Shown here: in pieces, positions 27,072 to 35,540 of the stretch
Numbering within the stretch: the first letter of the stretch is position 1
How the letters are laid out: each line of letters opens with the position of its first letter
Source of the DNA: Anderseniella sp963700735
Lineage (GTDB): Bacteria > Pseudomonadota > Alphaproteobacteria > Rhizobiales > Aestuariivirgaceae
Length of the DNA stretch: 64,000 nucleotides
NCBI GenBank assembly: GCA_963700735.1
Contig: CAVOYR010000005.1
Span: 744,001-808,000 of the forward strand
Reading direction: 5' to 3'
The notes under the pieces: model-generated
What the model saw: the letters and a program-made list of their open reading frames with translations, nothing else
Database searches by the model: none
What the model was told of the DNA's origin: nothing
Translations under genes and position numbers: made by a program

Positions 27072-28265
27072 TCAGCCGCGTTCGCGCAGTGGCCACATGC
27101 AGGCGAGGCCGAATGCCGGACCCAGCGCAAGGCCCGCCAGCAGCACCTGCCAGCCGGTAGCGGCTGCGATCATCGGGGCCAGTTGCACCGTTGCGAAGGT
27201 CAGCAGGAAGCCCAGCGCGGTCTGGAAGGTCATCAGCGATCCGGCCAGTTCGGGCGGCGAGGCATCGGCCACAAGCGAGGAGAACTGGGCCGAGTCCGGG
27301 ATGATGGTGATGCCCCAGACGATGAAGGCGATGGCCGTTATCCACCACGGCCCGCCAAAGCTTGCTGCCGTGCCCAGGCCCGCCAGCAACGAGCCCACCA
27401 GCGCGATGATCGCCACGTTGGCCTTGCCCATCCGGCCTGACATGTATCCGGCCCATACTGCGGCAAGCCCGCCCAGCCCGATGGCGAGAAAGGCGGTCCA
27501 GGTCGCGCGCGAGGCGGCCAAACCTTCATCCATTGTCACCGCATAGGACGCAGCAGCAGCGGCCGGCAGCCAGGCCCACATGGCGTAAAGCTCCCACATG
27601 TGGCCAAGATAGCCGCCATAGGCCAGCCGGATGCGCCGGTCCGTCCAGGCGAGCGCGATGGCCCCCGGCCTGAACGATGGCGACGTGGCGTGATGCGGCC
27701 CGAGGGTTGCCCATTGCACCAGCAGACCGCCGGCAATTGCCGCCGCAGACGTCGTGTAGACGGCGAACCGCCAGTCGGTCCCGCCGATTGCCGTGACCAG
27801 GTGAGGCAAGGCCGACCCGACGGTCAGCGCGCCCACGAGTACGCCCACCAGGAAGCCCCGGTCCTTCAGCCCCCAGCCGGTCGCAATCTTCATGCCCACC
27901 GGGTAGACGCCTGCCATCAGCGCGCCGGTTGCCGCCCGCGCCAGGATGGCCGGTGTACTGCCCGGCTCCAGCACCGGCAGCAGCGCATTGATCAATCCGG
28001 CCGCACACGCGCTCAACAGGAACACACGGCGCGGGTCGAACCGGTCGGCAATGCCCAGCACCGCCGAGACAAGCGCGCCTGCGACAAAGCCAAGCTGGAC
28101 GCCGCTCGACATCAGCGCCTGCCGCGCCGGTGAGACGTCAACCTCGGCCAGCACGCCGGGCATGATTGCGGACGACAGGAACCACAACGACAGCACCAGC
28201 ACTTCTGCCAGCACCAGCAGCGTCATGGCGCGCAGTCTTGCCGGATGGTCAGCGGTCATGGTCAT
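27072..28265 (-). CDS. MFS transporter
   Basis: Major facilitator of 397 residues and 12 predicted helices. Between TM2 and TM3 it has GIADRFDPRRVFLL, the family's positively charged loop motif. It begins MTMTADHPARLRAMTLL with ATG 28265; AGGAG lies about 6 bases upstream, so the longer frame to 28307 is not needed. Substrate is not recognisable; the set resembles cyanate/nitrate- or drug-type MFS permeases without specific marks. It follows hutD by 44 bases on the same strand and may share its transcript. Confidence 0.85.
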   Translation of the reverse strand: MTMTADHPARLRAMTLLVLAEVLVLSLWFLSSAIMPGVLAEVDVSPARQALMSSGVQLGFVAGALVSAVLGIADRFDPRRVFLLSACAAGLINALLPVLEPGSTPAILARAATGALMAGVYPVGMKIATGWGLKDRGFLVGVLVGALTVGSALPHLVTAIGGTDWRFAVYTTSAAAIAGGLLVQWATLGPHHATSPSFRPGAIALAWTDRRIRLAYGGYLGHMWELYAMWAWLPAAAAASYAVTMDEGLAASRATWTAFLAIGLGGLAAVWAGYMSGRMGKANVAIIALVGSLLAGLGTAASFGGPWWITAIAFIVWGITIIPDSAQFSSLVADASPPELAGSLMTFQTALGFLLTFATVQLAPMIAAATGWQVLLAGLALGPAFGLACMWPLRERG

Positions 28266-28309
28266 GCGCGGCTCCTGCTGTCCGGGGCCGGGCGGCCACC
28301 GGTGCAACT

Positions 28310-28894
28310 TCAGCGAACCGGATTCAGCGCGGCAATGATTGCCTCGCTGCCGGCGGCTGCCTCGACTGCGAACTGCGTCTCGCCCTGCACGATCACGGTA
28401 TCACGTGCGCCGGCAATTGCCTGCATGGAGCCGGCAGTCACCTGCCATGCACCGGTGACCGCGTGAACGATAGTGATCCCGCCGTGCGGCGGAAAGATCG
28501 TGAACGACCCGCCATCGCGATGTATGGCGACCTCGTGGCTCCAGCGGCCACGGCGCGTCATCACGTTGAAGTCACGCGATGGCTCGCCGTCCAGCCGGCT
28601 GTCCGGCGTCAGCACACCGTCGAAGCTGAAGGGCTCGAGATGAACCATGGCCCGGCGCGTGCCGTCGTCAAACTCCAGCACGAACGGATCGCCGCCCACC
28701 AGCGTGATGGTGCGGTCAATGCCGGGAAAAGACGAGAACGGCCCATCCTGGCTGATTTCGGCCAGCGACAGGCGGATGTCGAAACCGTCGTGCCCGGCAC
28801 CTTGCGGATGCAGCCACACGTCCTCGGTTATTCCGCCACCGTTCTTCCAGGGCTTGCGGTCATAGCTGCCATTTTTCAGGTATGTCAGTGCCAT
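28310..28894 (-). CDS. hutD: HutD/Ves family protein
   Basis: Bicupin-fold protein (194 residues) of the HutD family, linked to histidine utilisation regulation in pseudomonads and to Ves in E. coli. The signature PWKNGGGITEDVWLHP is at residues 15-30, and SLAEISQDGPFSSFPGIDR follows as in characterised members. The ATG at 28894 lies one base after the stop that cimA would have without its frameshift (TGA-C-ATG), which supports this start. No hut catabolic genes lie nearby, so the role here is open. Confidence 0.85.
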   Translation of the reverse strand: MALTYLKNGSYDRKPWKNGGGITEDVWLHPQGAGHDGFDIRLSLAEISQDGPFSSFPGIDRTITLVGGDPFVLEFDDGTRRAMVHLEPFSFDGVLTPDSRLDGEPSRDFNVMTRRGRWSHEVAIHRDGGSFTIFPPHGGITIVHAVTGAWQVTAGSMQAIAGARDTVIVQGETQFAVEAAAGSEAIIAALNPVR

Positions 28895-30540
28895 GTCAGG
28901 CCGAGGCACCCTCCTTCAGCAGCTTGTAGGTAACCGAGTTCGATCAGCGCCTCGAACGAGGCATCAACGATGTTGGGTGACACCCCGATGGTGAACCAGC
29001 GCTCGCCCTTTGCATCACGGCTTTCTATCAGCACGCGCGTTGTGGCGCCCGTACCTCCGTTGAGAATGCGCACCTTGTAGTCAACCAGTTCCAGATCGGC
29101 GATGGCGGACTGGTACTTGCCGAGGTCCTTGCGCAGGGCCATGTCCAGCGCGTTGACGGGGCCATTGCCCTCGCCCACCGACATGATGCGCTCGCCATCG
29201 ACGATCAGTTTCACCACCGCTTCGGCCAGCGTGATCTCCTCGCCCAGCGCATTGTGACGCCGCTCGACGGACACGCGGAATGACTCTACATCGAAATACT
29301 CAGGCACCTCGCCCAGCGAGCGGCGGGCCAGCAGCTCAAACGAGGCCGGCGCTGCATCGTAGGCGAAGCCTTCCGCCTCGCGCTGCTTCACGTCCGCCAG
29401 CAGGGTGTCCAGCCGCGGGTCCTTCGCGTCGATGCGGATGCCGGCCCGCTTCAGCTCGGACATCAGGTTGGACTTGCCGGCCTGCTCGGACACCAGCACG
29501 CGGCGTTCATTGCCGACGATCTCCGGCGGAATGTGCTCGTAAGTTTCCGGCTCCTTGAGGATGGCCGAGGCGTGGATGCCGGCCTTGGTGGCAAATGCAC
29601 TCTCGCCCACATAGGGCGCCTGCCGGTCAGGCGCACGGTTGAGCAGTTCGTCGAAGGCACGCGACACCTGTGTCAGCGTTTCCAGGCTGTCACTGGAAAT
29701 GCCGGTTTCGACAAGGCCTGCAAACGCCGGCTTCAGCATCAGCGTGGGGATCAGCGTCACCAGGTTGGCATTGCCGCAGCGCTCGCCGATGCCGTTGAGC
29801 GTGCCCTGTATCTGGCGCACCCCGGCGCGCACCGCTGCCAGCGAGTTGGCGACCGCCTGGCCGGTGTCGTTGTGGGCGTGAATGCCAAGGTGACTACCGG
29901 GTACCGTGCGGCTGACCACCGTCACGATTTCCTCGACCTCGTGTGGCAGCGTGCCGCCATTGGTGTCGCACAGGATGATCCAGCGCGCCCCGGCGGAATG
30001 CGCGGCGGCTGCGCAGGCGAGCGCGTATCCGGGGTTTGCCTTGTAGCCATCGAAGAAGTGCTCGCAGTCGACCATGGCTTCCTTGCCGGCGGCGACGGCA
30101 GCCTTCACGCTGTCGTCGATGCAGGCAAGATTTTCCTCGTTGCTGGTCTTCAGCGCCACCCGCACATGGTAGTCCCACGACTTGGCGACGAAGCACACGG
30201 CATCTGCATGCGCCTGGACCAGGTCCTTGAGGCCGGGGTCATTGGCCGCCGAGCGGCCGGGCCGGCGCGTCATGCCGAAGGCGGTGAAGCTGGCACTCAG
30301 CCCGCGCGGGCTGGCGTACAACTCGGTGTCGGTCTGGTTGGCGCCGGGATAGCCGCCCTCGATGTAGTCGATGCCAAGCCTGTCCAGCATCCGCATGATG
30401 GTCAGTTTGTCCTCGAGCGAGAAGTCGATGCCGGGTGTCTGCCCGCCGTCGCGCAACGTCGTGTCATAGAGGTAGAGGCGGTCTTTGCCGCCTTGCCCCT
30501 CCCCCTTGTGGGGAGGGGTTGGGGTGGGGGTCAGAGACAT
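28885..30540 (-). CDS. cimA: Citramalate synthase, with repeat-derived N-terminus and shifted C-terminus
   Basis: Condenses pyruvate and acetyl-CoA to citramalate for isoleucine synthesis. TIM-barrel motifs are clear: YDTTLRDGGQTPG near residue 24, GIHAHNDTGQAVANSLAAV with the metal-binding histidines, and a C-terminal regulatory domain. The ATG at 30540 has a strong AGGAGG site 5 bases upstream, so residues 4-15 (TPTPTPPHKGEG) are encoded by a 37-bp palindromic repeat. As written the last 15 or so residues (GYLQAAEGG...) are atypical: removing one T at 28939/28940 restores TYKLLKEGASA and a stop at 28896. The open frame given here ends at 28885. Confidence 0.9.
   Translation of the reverse strand: MSLTPTPTPPHKGEGQGGKDRLYLYDTTLRDGGQTPGIDFSLEDKLTIMRMLDRLGIDYIEGGYPGANQTDTELYASPRGLSASFTAFGMTRRPGRSAANDPGLKDLVQAHADAVCFVAKSWDYHVRVALKTSNEENLACIDDSVKAAVAAGKEAMVDCEHFFDGYKANPGYALACAAAAHSAGARWIILCDTNGGTLPHEVEEIVTVVSRTVPGSHLGIHAHNDTGQAVANSLAAVRAGVRQIQGTLNGIGERCGNANLVTLIPTLMLKPAFAGLVETGISSDSLETLTQVSRAFDELLNRAPDRQAPYVGESAFATKAGIHASAILKEPETYEHIPPEIVGNERRVLVSEQAGKSNLMSELKRAGIRIDAKDPRLDTLLADVKQREAEGFAYDAAPASFELLARRSLGEVPEYFDVESFRVSVERRHNALGEEITLAEAVVKLIVDGERIMSVGEGNGPVNALDMALRKDLGKYQSAIADLELVDYKVRILNGGTGATTRVLIESRDAKGERWFTIGVSPNIVDASFEALIELGYLQAAEGGCLGLTWH
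30496..30532 (+). repeat. 37-bp CTTGT-loop palindromic repeat, copy A (inside cimA)
   Basis: A perfect 9-bp palindrome (CCCCTCCCC / GGGGAGGGG) around the loop CTTGT, followed by a 14-base G-rich tail. It is identical over 37 bp to copy C at 30959-30995 and lies in the first codons of cimA, where it is translated. Confidence 0.85.
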
Positions 30541-30896
30541 GAAGCCTCCTTCAAGATTGTTTCTGCCAAGGCCTTCATGTCCGCCATTGCATCCGCGTTC
30601 GAGAAACGCAGGGTCTTGTATCCTTGTGAGTGCATGAATTCATCCCTGCGGTTATCGATCGCTTGCTGACGGTCAGTCAAATGACTGTCACCATCCAACT
30701 CGACGACGAGCATGTGTGAATGACAGGCAAAATCGGCGATGTACGGGCCCATTGGAACCTGGCGGCGAAAATGCAGTCCGTGTGATTTTCGCAACAGCTT
30801 CAGTTCTGCCCAAAGGCGTCGTTCAGGTTCTGTGGCCTCCCGGCGCAGCTTCCGCGCACGGGCGCGAACAACCGGTTCAACCCGGGTCGCCATCAT
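30531..30896 (-). CDS. DUF559 endonuclease-fold protein
   Basis: 121-residue protein of the DUF559/Vsr-like nuclease family. Family marks are RREATEPERRLWAELK near residue 20, FRRQVPMGPYIADF with the catalytic-type Asp, VVELDGDSHLT, and RDEFMHSQGYKTLRF. Such small proteins are common beside repeats and restriction genes, but their role is unproven. Two ATGs (30896, 30893) are possible; the frame above them is repeat sequence. The stop lies inside the start region of cimA (10-base overlap), so the two are co-transcribed. It is bordered by identical 37-bp repeats on both sides. Confidence 0.82.
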   Translation of the reverse strand: MMATRVEPVVRARARKLRREATEPERRLWAELKLLRKSHGLHFRRQVPMGPYIADFACHSHMLVVELDGDSHLTDRQQAIDNRRDEFMHSQGYKTLRFSNADAMADMKALAETILKEASCL

Positions 30897-30901
30897 GGTG
30901 T

Positions 30902-30938
30902 ACCCCCACCCCCAGCCCCTCCCCACAAGGGGGAGGGG
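30902..30938 (-). repeat. CTTGT-loop palindromic repeat, copy B (inverted)
   Basis: Same 23-base palindrome core as copies A and C but on the opposite strand, with a tail differing by one substitution and one extra base. With copy C, 20 bases away, it forms a long inverted pair that could fold into a large hairpin. Confidence 0.82.
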
Positions 30939-30958
30939 GGAAGCCGATCTGCATCAAG

Positions 30959-30995
30959 CCCCTCCCCCTTGTGGGGAGGGGTTGGGGTGGGGGTC
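30959..30995 (+). repeat. CTTGT-loop palindromic repeat, copy C
   Basis: Identical over all 37 bases to copy A at 30496-30532 and in the same orientation, so A and C are direct repeats enclosing the DUF559 gene. It lies just beyond the stop of the 45-residue ORF and may act as that transcript's terminator-like hairpin. Confidence 0.85.
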
Positions 30996-31005
30996 AAACC
31001 TGCCA

Positions 31006-31143
31006 TCACACCAGCCCCTTCCAGCGCAGCACGAGGTAGATGCCAAGGCCCAGCACGACGAACTTCAGCGCGATGTAGCCGAGCCAGTGCTTTGGGAAAG
31101 GCAGGTTGTCATGCCAGGATTTCTTCGGTGCGGGTGTGTTCAT
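31006..31143 (-). CDS. 45-residue membrane peptide coupled to cysS
   Basis: Short ORF beginning MNTPAPKKSWHDNLPF and ending LVLRWKGLV. It has a charged N-terminal third and one hydrophobic helix of about 18 residues (YIALKFVVLGLGIYLVL), so it is probably a single-pass inner-membrane peptide. Its ATG overlaps the cysS stop as ATGA, strong evidence for translation by coupling. Codon use is GC-rich like its neighbours. I do not recognise a family. It ends 11 bases before the palindromic repeat copy C. Confidence 0.65.
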   Translation of the reverse strand: MNTPAPKKSWHDNLPFPKHWLGYIALKFVVLGLGIYLVLRWKGLV

Positions 31144-32490
31144 CGCTTCAGTTCCCACGTTGTGATGCGTTCGCCGGTTTCTGAGTTCTTTGAATCCCTT
31201 AGCTGGATTCCCTGAGCCGTCAGGTCATCGCGGATGCGGTCAGCCTCGGCGAAGTCCTTCGCCTTGAACGCGTCCAGCCGGGCGGCGATGGCAGCGTTGA
31301 CCGTCGCCTCGTCAACATCGCCTGCGCGCGGGTCCGTAAGGTCGCCGGCAAAGCCGAGCGCTGCAAGAATTCGCCGCCCGCTCCGCGTCATCCATCTGGT
31401 GCAGCGCGGCAATGGCCTTCGGCGTGTTGATGTCGTCCAGCAGCGCGTCCAGCACCTCGCCGGAGAAAGTCTGAGTGGCGTTTGCGGGTGACGCCTTTGC
31501 ATACCAACCGGCAAGGATGTCCCAGCTCTCCTGCACCGACTTCTCCGTCCAGTCGATGGGCTGGCGATACTGCGTGCGCAGCATGTTGAAGCGCAGCACC
31601 TCGCCGGGCCACTTCTGCAGCAGCTCGTTGATGGTGATGAAGTTGCCGAGCGACTTCGACATCTTCTGGCCTTCCACCTGCAGGAAGCCATTGTGCATCC
31701 ACACGTTGGCCATGACCTTGTGGCCGAACGCGCAGCGCGACTGGGCAATCTCGTTCTCGTGGTGCGGAAACGCCAGGTCGATGCCGCCGCCATGAATGTC
31801 GAACACCTCGCCCAGGTGCTTCCAGCTCATCGCCGAGCACTCGATGTGCCAGCCCGGCCGGCCGCGGCCCCAGGGGCTCTCCCAGCCCGGTGTATCGGCG
31901 TCGGACGGCTTCCACAGCACGAAGTCGGTCTCGTCCTTCTTGTAGGACGCAACGTCCACCCGCGCGCCGGCGATCATTTCGTCCAGCGACCGGCGCGACA
32001 GCTGGCCGTAGTCCTTCATGCTGGGGGTGTTGAACAGCACGTGGCCGTCCGCCTCGTAGGCATGGCCCTTGGCAATCAGCATCTGGATCATCGCGATCAT
32101 CTCGGCGATGTGCCCGGTTGCCGTCGGCTCGACCGTTGGCGGCAGCACGCCCAGGGCTGCAATGTCCTCGTGGAACTGACGTGTGGTGCGCGCCGTCACG
32201 TCGGCAATCGGCACGCCTTCCTGCCTTGCGCGGGCGTTGATCTTGTCATCCACGTCGGTGATGTTGCGGGCATAGGTGACACGCGTCCCGTCCGATGCTG
32301 TTCCAGCACCGGGATAGACGTGGCGAAGCAGCCGGAACAGCACGTCGAACACGATGATGGGCCGCGCGTTGCCGATGTGGGCATAATCGTACACGGTGGG
32401 TCCGCACACATACATCCGCACGTTGGACGCATCGATGGGCGTGAACACCTGCTTGTCGCGGGTCAGCGTGTTGTAGAGCTTCAGTTGCAT
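31140..32490 (-). CDS. cysS: Cysteinyl-tRNA synthetase, frameshifted
   Basis: Class I aminoacyl-tRNA synthetase that charges tRNA-Cys. The N-terminal part has MYVCGPTVYDYAHIGNARP (zinc-ligand Cys and HIGH-like motif), and KMSKSLGNF follows in the catalytic core. The start at 32490 (MQLKLYNTLT) is the family N-terminus. The frame breaks near 31370-31380: the catalytic part runs into unrelated sequence after DDAERAA, while the C-terminal anticodon-binding part (ILAALGFAGDLTDPRAG... to WELKR) continues in another frame and ends at 31140. Removing one base (RAAILAALG) rejoins them. The gene is normally essential, so a sequence error is plausible. Confidence 0.9.
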
Positions 32491-32705
32491 GAACGAGCAA
32501 TTCCCTGTTCGAGCCTTGCTGGCCCGGGCGCTCGTTTCACTTTTCAATCAGGAAATGGGTGCCGCTGCCAGCGCGTGTCGCGTTAGCTGATAATAATCCG
32601 GCAAATGTTGCAGACGGATTTATGTGGAGCGGTCTTCAACATGGCGCGCAAGATGCGCGCGATGGGCCTTGCCGTCAAGCCCGGCGTTTGCAATAGGCTA
32701 ACGCG

Positions 32706-33578
32706 ATGATGACGTACCAACAATCGCTGCCCCGCGCCGCCTTCTGGATGGCCGGATGGCTGACCATGATGCTGTGCATGGCGGTATTCGGACGCGAGGT
32801 CACGCGCACCATCAACGTGTTCCAGGTGATGGAACTGCGCTCGCTGCTGGGGCTGGTGATGATCCTGCCGCTGGTCTACGCAGCCGGCGGTTTCCGCGCG
32901 ATGAAGACGCAGCACCCGATGCGCCATGTCGGGCGCAACGTGGTTCATTACGGCGCCCAGTATGCATGGTTCGTCTCGCTCAACCTGATTTCGCTGGCAC
33001 AAGTCGTCGCCATCGAGTTCACCATGCCGATCTGGACTGCCGTGCTGGCCGTGCTGTTCCTGGGCGAGCAGATGAACCGGTGGAAGGTTGCCTCGATCGC
33101 GCTGGGGCTGATCGGCGTATGGGTGATCGTGCGCCCCGCCACCAGCCAGGTCGACGTCGGGCAGATGTGGGCGCTGGCGGCAGCGGTCGGGTTCGGGGTG
33201 TCGGTGGCCATGGTGAAGGCGCTGACCCGCACCGAGGACGTGGTGCGGATCGTATTCTGGATGATGGTCATCCAGTCGATCATGGGCATCATTCCGGCCT
33301 GGACCGTCTGGCAGCCGATGCCGGTGGAGCTGTGGCCCTACATGCTCGGAGTGGGCATTTGCGGCACCTTCTCGCACTACTGCATGGCCCGGGCCATGCT
33401 GCACGCCGATGCGACCGTCGTCATCCCGATGGATTTCCTGCGGGTGCCGCTGACCGCCATCACCGGCTGGCTGCTCTATGCCGAGGTCATCGACGTGTAC
33501 ACCGCCGCAGGCGCCGCCCTCATCCTGGCCGGCAACCTGCTCAACCTGACGCGCGCAGGCACGGCACGGGTACGCTGA
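32706..33578 (+). CDS. EamA-family (DMT) transporter
   Basis: Ten-helix DMT permease of 290 residues, with the first EamA repeat covering residues 10-140 and the second 150-285. The segments AIEFTMPIWTAVLAVLFLGE and IPMDFLRVPLTAITGWLLYAE are the family's TM4/TM9 regions ending in conserved Glu. The start ATG is at 32706; ATG 32709 is equally possible. It diverges from cysS by 215 bases and converges with the DAHP synthase gene with 12 bases between stops. Substrate is unknown. Confidence 0.86.
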   Translation: MMTYQQSLPRAAFWMAGWLTMMLCMAVFGREVTRTINVFQVMELRSLLGLVMILPLVYAAGGFRAMKTQHPMRHVGRNVVHYGAQYAWFVSLNLISLAQVVAIEFTMPIWTAVLAVLFLGEQMNRWKVASIALGLIGVWVIVRPATSQVDVGQMWALAAAVGFGVSVAMVKALTRTEDVVRIVFWMMVIQSIMGIIPAWTVWQPMPVELWPYMLGVGICGTFSHYCMARAMLHADATVVIPMDFLRVPLTAITGWLLYAEVIDVYTAAGAALILAGNLLNLTRAGTARVR

Positions 33579-33590
33579 ACGGCCGGATTG

Positions 33591-34985
33591 CTACTCGGCT
33601 GCCTCGAAGCTTTCCTCGTCGTCGCTGTCTTCGGTCGCAACCGGTACCTTGCGCAGTTCCTCCGCCACCAGGAATGCCAGTTCCAGCGACTGGTCGGCAT
33701 TCAGCCGCGGGTCGCAGTGGGTGTGGTAGCGGTCGGCGAGCTCGTCATCGCTGACCTCGCGCGCACCACCGGTGCATTCAGTGACGTTCTGGCCGGTCAT
33801 CTCGACGTGGATGCCGCCGGCATGGGTGCCTTCGGCGCGGTGAATGGCGAGGAAGTCGCGCACTTCCGACAGGATCGAGTCGAACGGCCGGGTCTTGTAG
33901 CCCGACGAGGCCTTGATGACGTTGCCGTGCATCGGATCGCACGACCAAACCACCTTGCGGCCTTCGGCTTCCACCTTGCGGATCAATGCAGGCAGGTGAT
34001 CGCCCACCTTGCCGGCGCCGAAGCGGGCAATCAGCGTCAGCCGGCCAGCCTCGTTTGCCGGGTTGAGAATGTCGATCAGCCGGATCAGCTCGTCAGCCTG
34101 CAGGGAAGGCCCGCACTTCAGCCCGATCGGGTTCTGCACGCCGCGGCAGAACTCCAGGTGGGCATGGTCGGGCTGGCGGGTCCGGTCGCCGATCCACAGC
34201 ATGTGGCCCGACGTGGCGTACCATTCATCCGAGGTTGAATCGATGCGGGTCATCGCCTGCTCGTAGCCCAGCAACAACGCCTCGTGCGAGGTGTAGAACT
34301 CGGTGGACTTGAGCTGTGGGGTCGTATCCGGGTTGATGCCGCAGGCGCGCATGAAGCCCAGCGTCTCCGAAATCCGGTCGGCCAGGTGCTGGTAGCGCTC
34401 CGAGGCGGGCGAACCTTTCAGGAAGCCCAGCGTCCAGCGGTGCACGTGCTCCAGGTTGGCATAACCACCCATCGCAAACGCGCGCAGCAGGTTGAGCGTT
34501 GCCGCCGACTGCCGGTAGACCATGATCTGGCGCTCCGGGTCCGGCATGCGCGAGGCTTCGGTGAACTCGATGCCGTTGATGATGTCGCCGCGGTAGCTGG
34601 GCAGTTCCACGCCGTCGATGGTCTCGAAGTCGGATGAGCGCGGCTTGGCGAACTGGCCGGCAATGCGGCCCACCTTGACCACCGGGTGGCCGCCGGCAAA
34701 CGTCAGCACCACCGCCATCTGCAGGAACACGCGGAAGAAGTCGCGGATGTTGTCGGCCTGGTGTTCGGCAAAGCTTTCGGCACAGTCGCCGCCTTGCAGC
34801 AGGAACGCCTTGCCTTCCGCCACGCGGGCCAGCTTGCGCTTCAGCTTGCGTGCCTCGCCGGCAAACACCAGCGGGGGAAACTTCGACAGGCGCTGCTCGA
34901 CAACCTCGAGCGCGGCCTGGTCGGCGTAGGCCGGAACCTGCTTGATGGGGAACGAGCGCCAGCTCGATGGGGACCATGTTGTCAT
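33591..34985 (-). CDS. 3-deoxy-7-phosphoheptulonate synthase, class II
   Basis: First enzyme of the shikimate pathway (phosphoenolpyruvate plus erythrose 4-phosphate), plant-type class II DAHP synthase. The 464-residue protein has LLQGGDCAESF near residue 75 (metal-binding Cys), RIAGQFAKPRS, GLKCGPSL and WSCDPMHGN, all class II signatures. The ATG at 34985 gives the usual N-terminus TTWSPSSWRSFPIKQVPAY; an in-frame extension to 35015 lacks family similarity. The acidic tail (EDSDDEESFEAAE) is not part of the catalytic domain. Confidence 0.95.
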   Translation of the reverse strand: MTTWSPSSWRSFPIKQVPAYADQAALEVVEQRLSKFPPLVFAGEARKLKRKLARVAEGKAFLLQGGDCAESFAEHQADNIRDFFRVFLQMAVVLTFAGGHPVVKVGRIAGQFAKPRSSDFETIDGVELPSYRGDIINGIEFTEASRMPDPERQIMVYRQSAATLNLLRAFAMGGYANLEHVHRWTLGFLKGSPASERYQHLADRISETLGFMRACGINPDTTPQLKSTEFYTSHEALLLGYEQAMTRIDSTSDEWYATSGHMLWIGDRTRQPDHAHLEFCRGVQNPIGLKCGPSLQADELIRLIDILNPANEAGRLTLIARFGAGKVGDHLPALIRKVEAEGRKVVWSCDPMHGNVIKASSGYKTRPFDSILSEVRDFLAIHRAEGTHAGGIHVEMTGQNVTECTGGAREVSDDELADRYHTHCDPRLNADQSLELAFLVAEELRKVPVATEDSDDEESFEAAE

Positions 34986-35215
34986 GTTATTTACTCTCGC
35001 GTACCGGACAAACACTTGCGTCCGTTACAGCGTTAATTGAGCCATAGCCGACGAAAATGCAAGTGATGTGGCGCTGCCGCCCAATCCGGCAACAGCAGGG
35101 GACGCCACCGCTGGCCCGTTGGCGGGGAAACGGCCTGTTAACCTACCAGCGTTCACAATACACCATTTGAAAGGGGGCGTCGATCAACTGGCTTTTTGGT
35201 GAAAGTGGAAGAGCC

Positions 35216-35476
35216 ATGCTGAAGTACATCATGTCTGACCATGAAGCCGCCTGGCTCCATGCGTTCTTTTTCAAGGGCGATTATCCGCTCGCCTTGCAGC
35301 TCGGCATCATCAACGGACTGTGTGTCATCGCCGTCGTGTTGATGCGCTCACACCGGTCCAACACCGACAGGGCCATACAGACCGGCCTCTCGCGCGGCTT
35401 CACCTGGCTGATCATCTTCGCAAACTTCTTCCTGATCCTGAACAAGGATCACGGCTTTATCAGGCAACTGGCCTGA
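35216..35476 (+). CDS. Small two-helix membrane protein
   Basis: 86 residues with two hydrophobic segments (LQLGIINGLCVIAVVLM around 27-43 and FTWLIIFANFFLILN around 62-76) separated by a basic stretch, MRSHRSNTDRA. A GGAAGAG ribosome site lies a few bases before the ATG. I do not recognise the family with certainty; it is probably one of the short conserved alphaproteobacterial hypothetical proteins. It sits alone between the DAHP synthase gene and the YbdK-type ligase. The 230-base gap upstream shows no other gene. Confidence 0.6.
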   Translation: MLKYIMSDHEAAWLHAFFFKGDYPLALQLGIINGLCVIAVVLMRSHRSNTDRAIQTGLSRGFTWLIIFANFFLILNKDHGFIRQLA

Positions 35477-35540
35477 TCAGCTCCCGCAAGTAACGCAAGC
35501 ACTTGTCAGACGGCAGCAATTGCGCCAATCGTTGCAAGTC

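Noticed and set aside
30531..30926. DUF559 gene starting at 30926
   Set aside because: The first ten codons would be repeat copy B sequence; the two ATGs at 30896/30893 fit the family start better.
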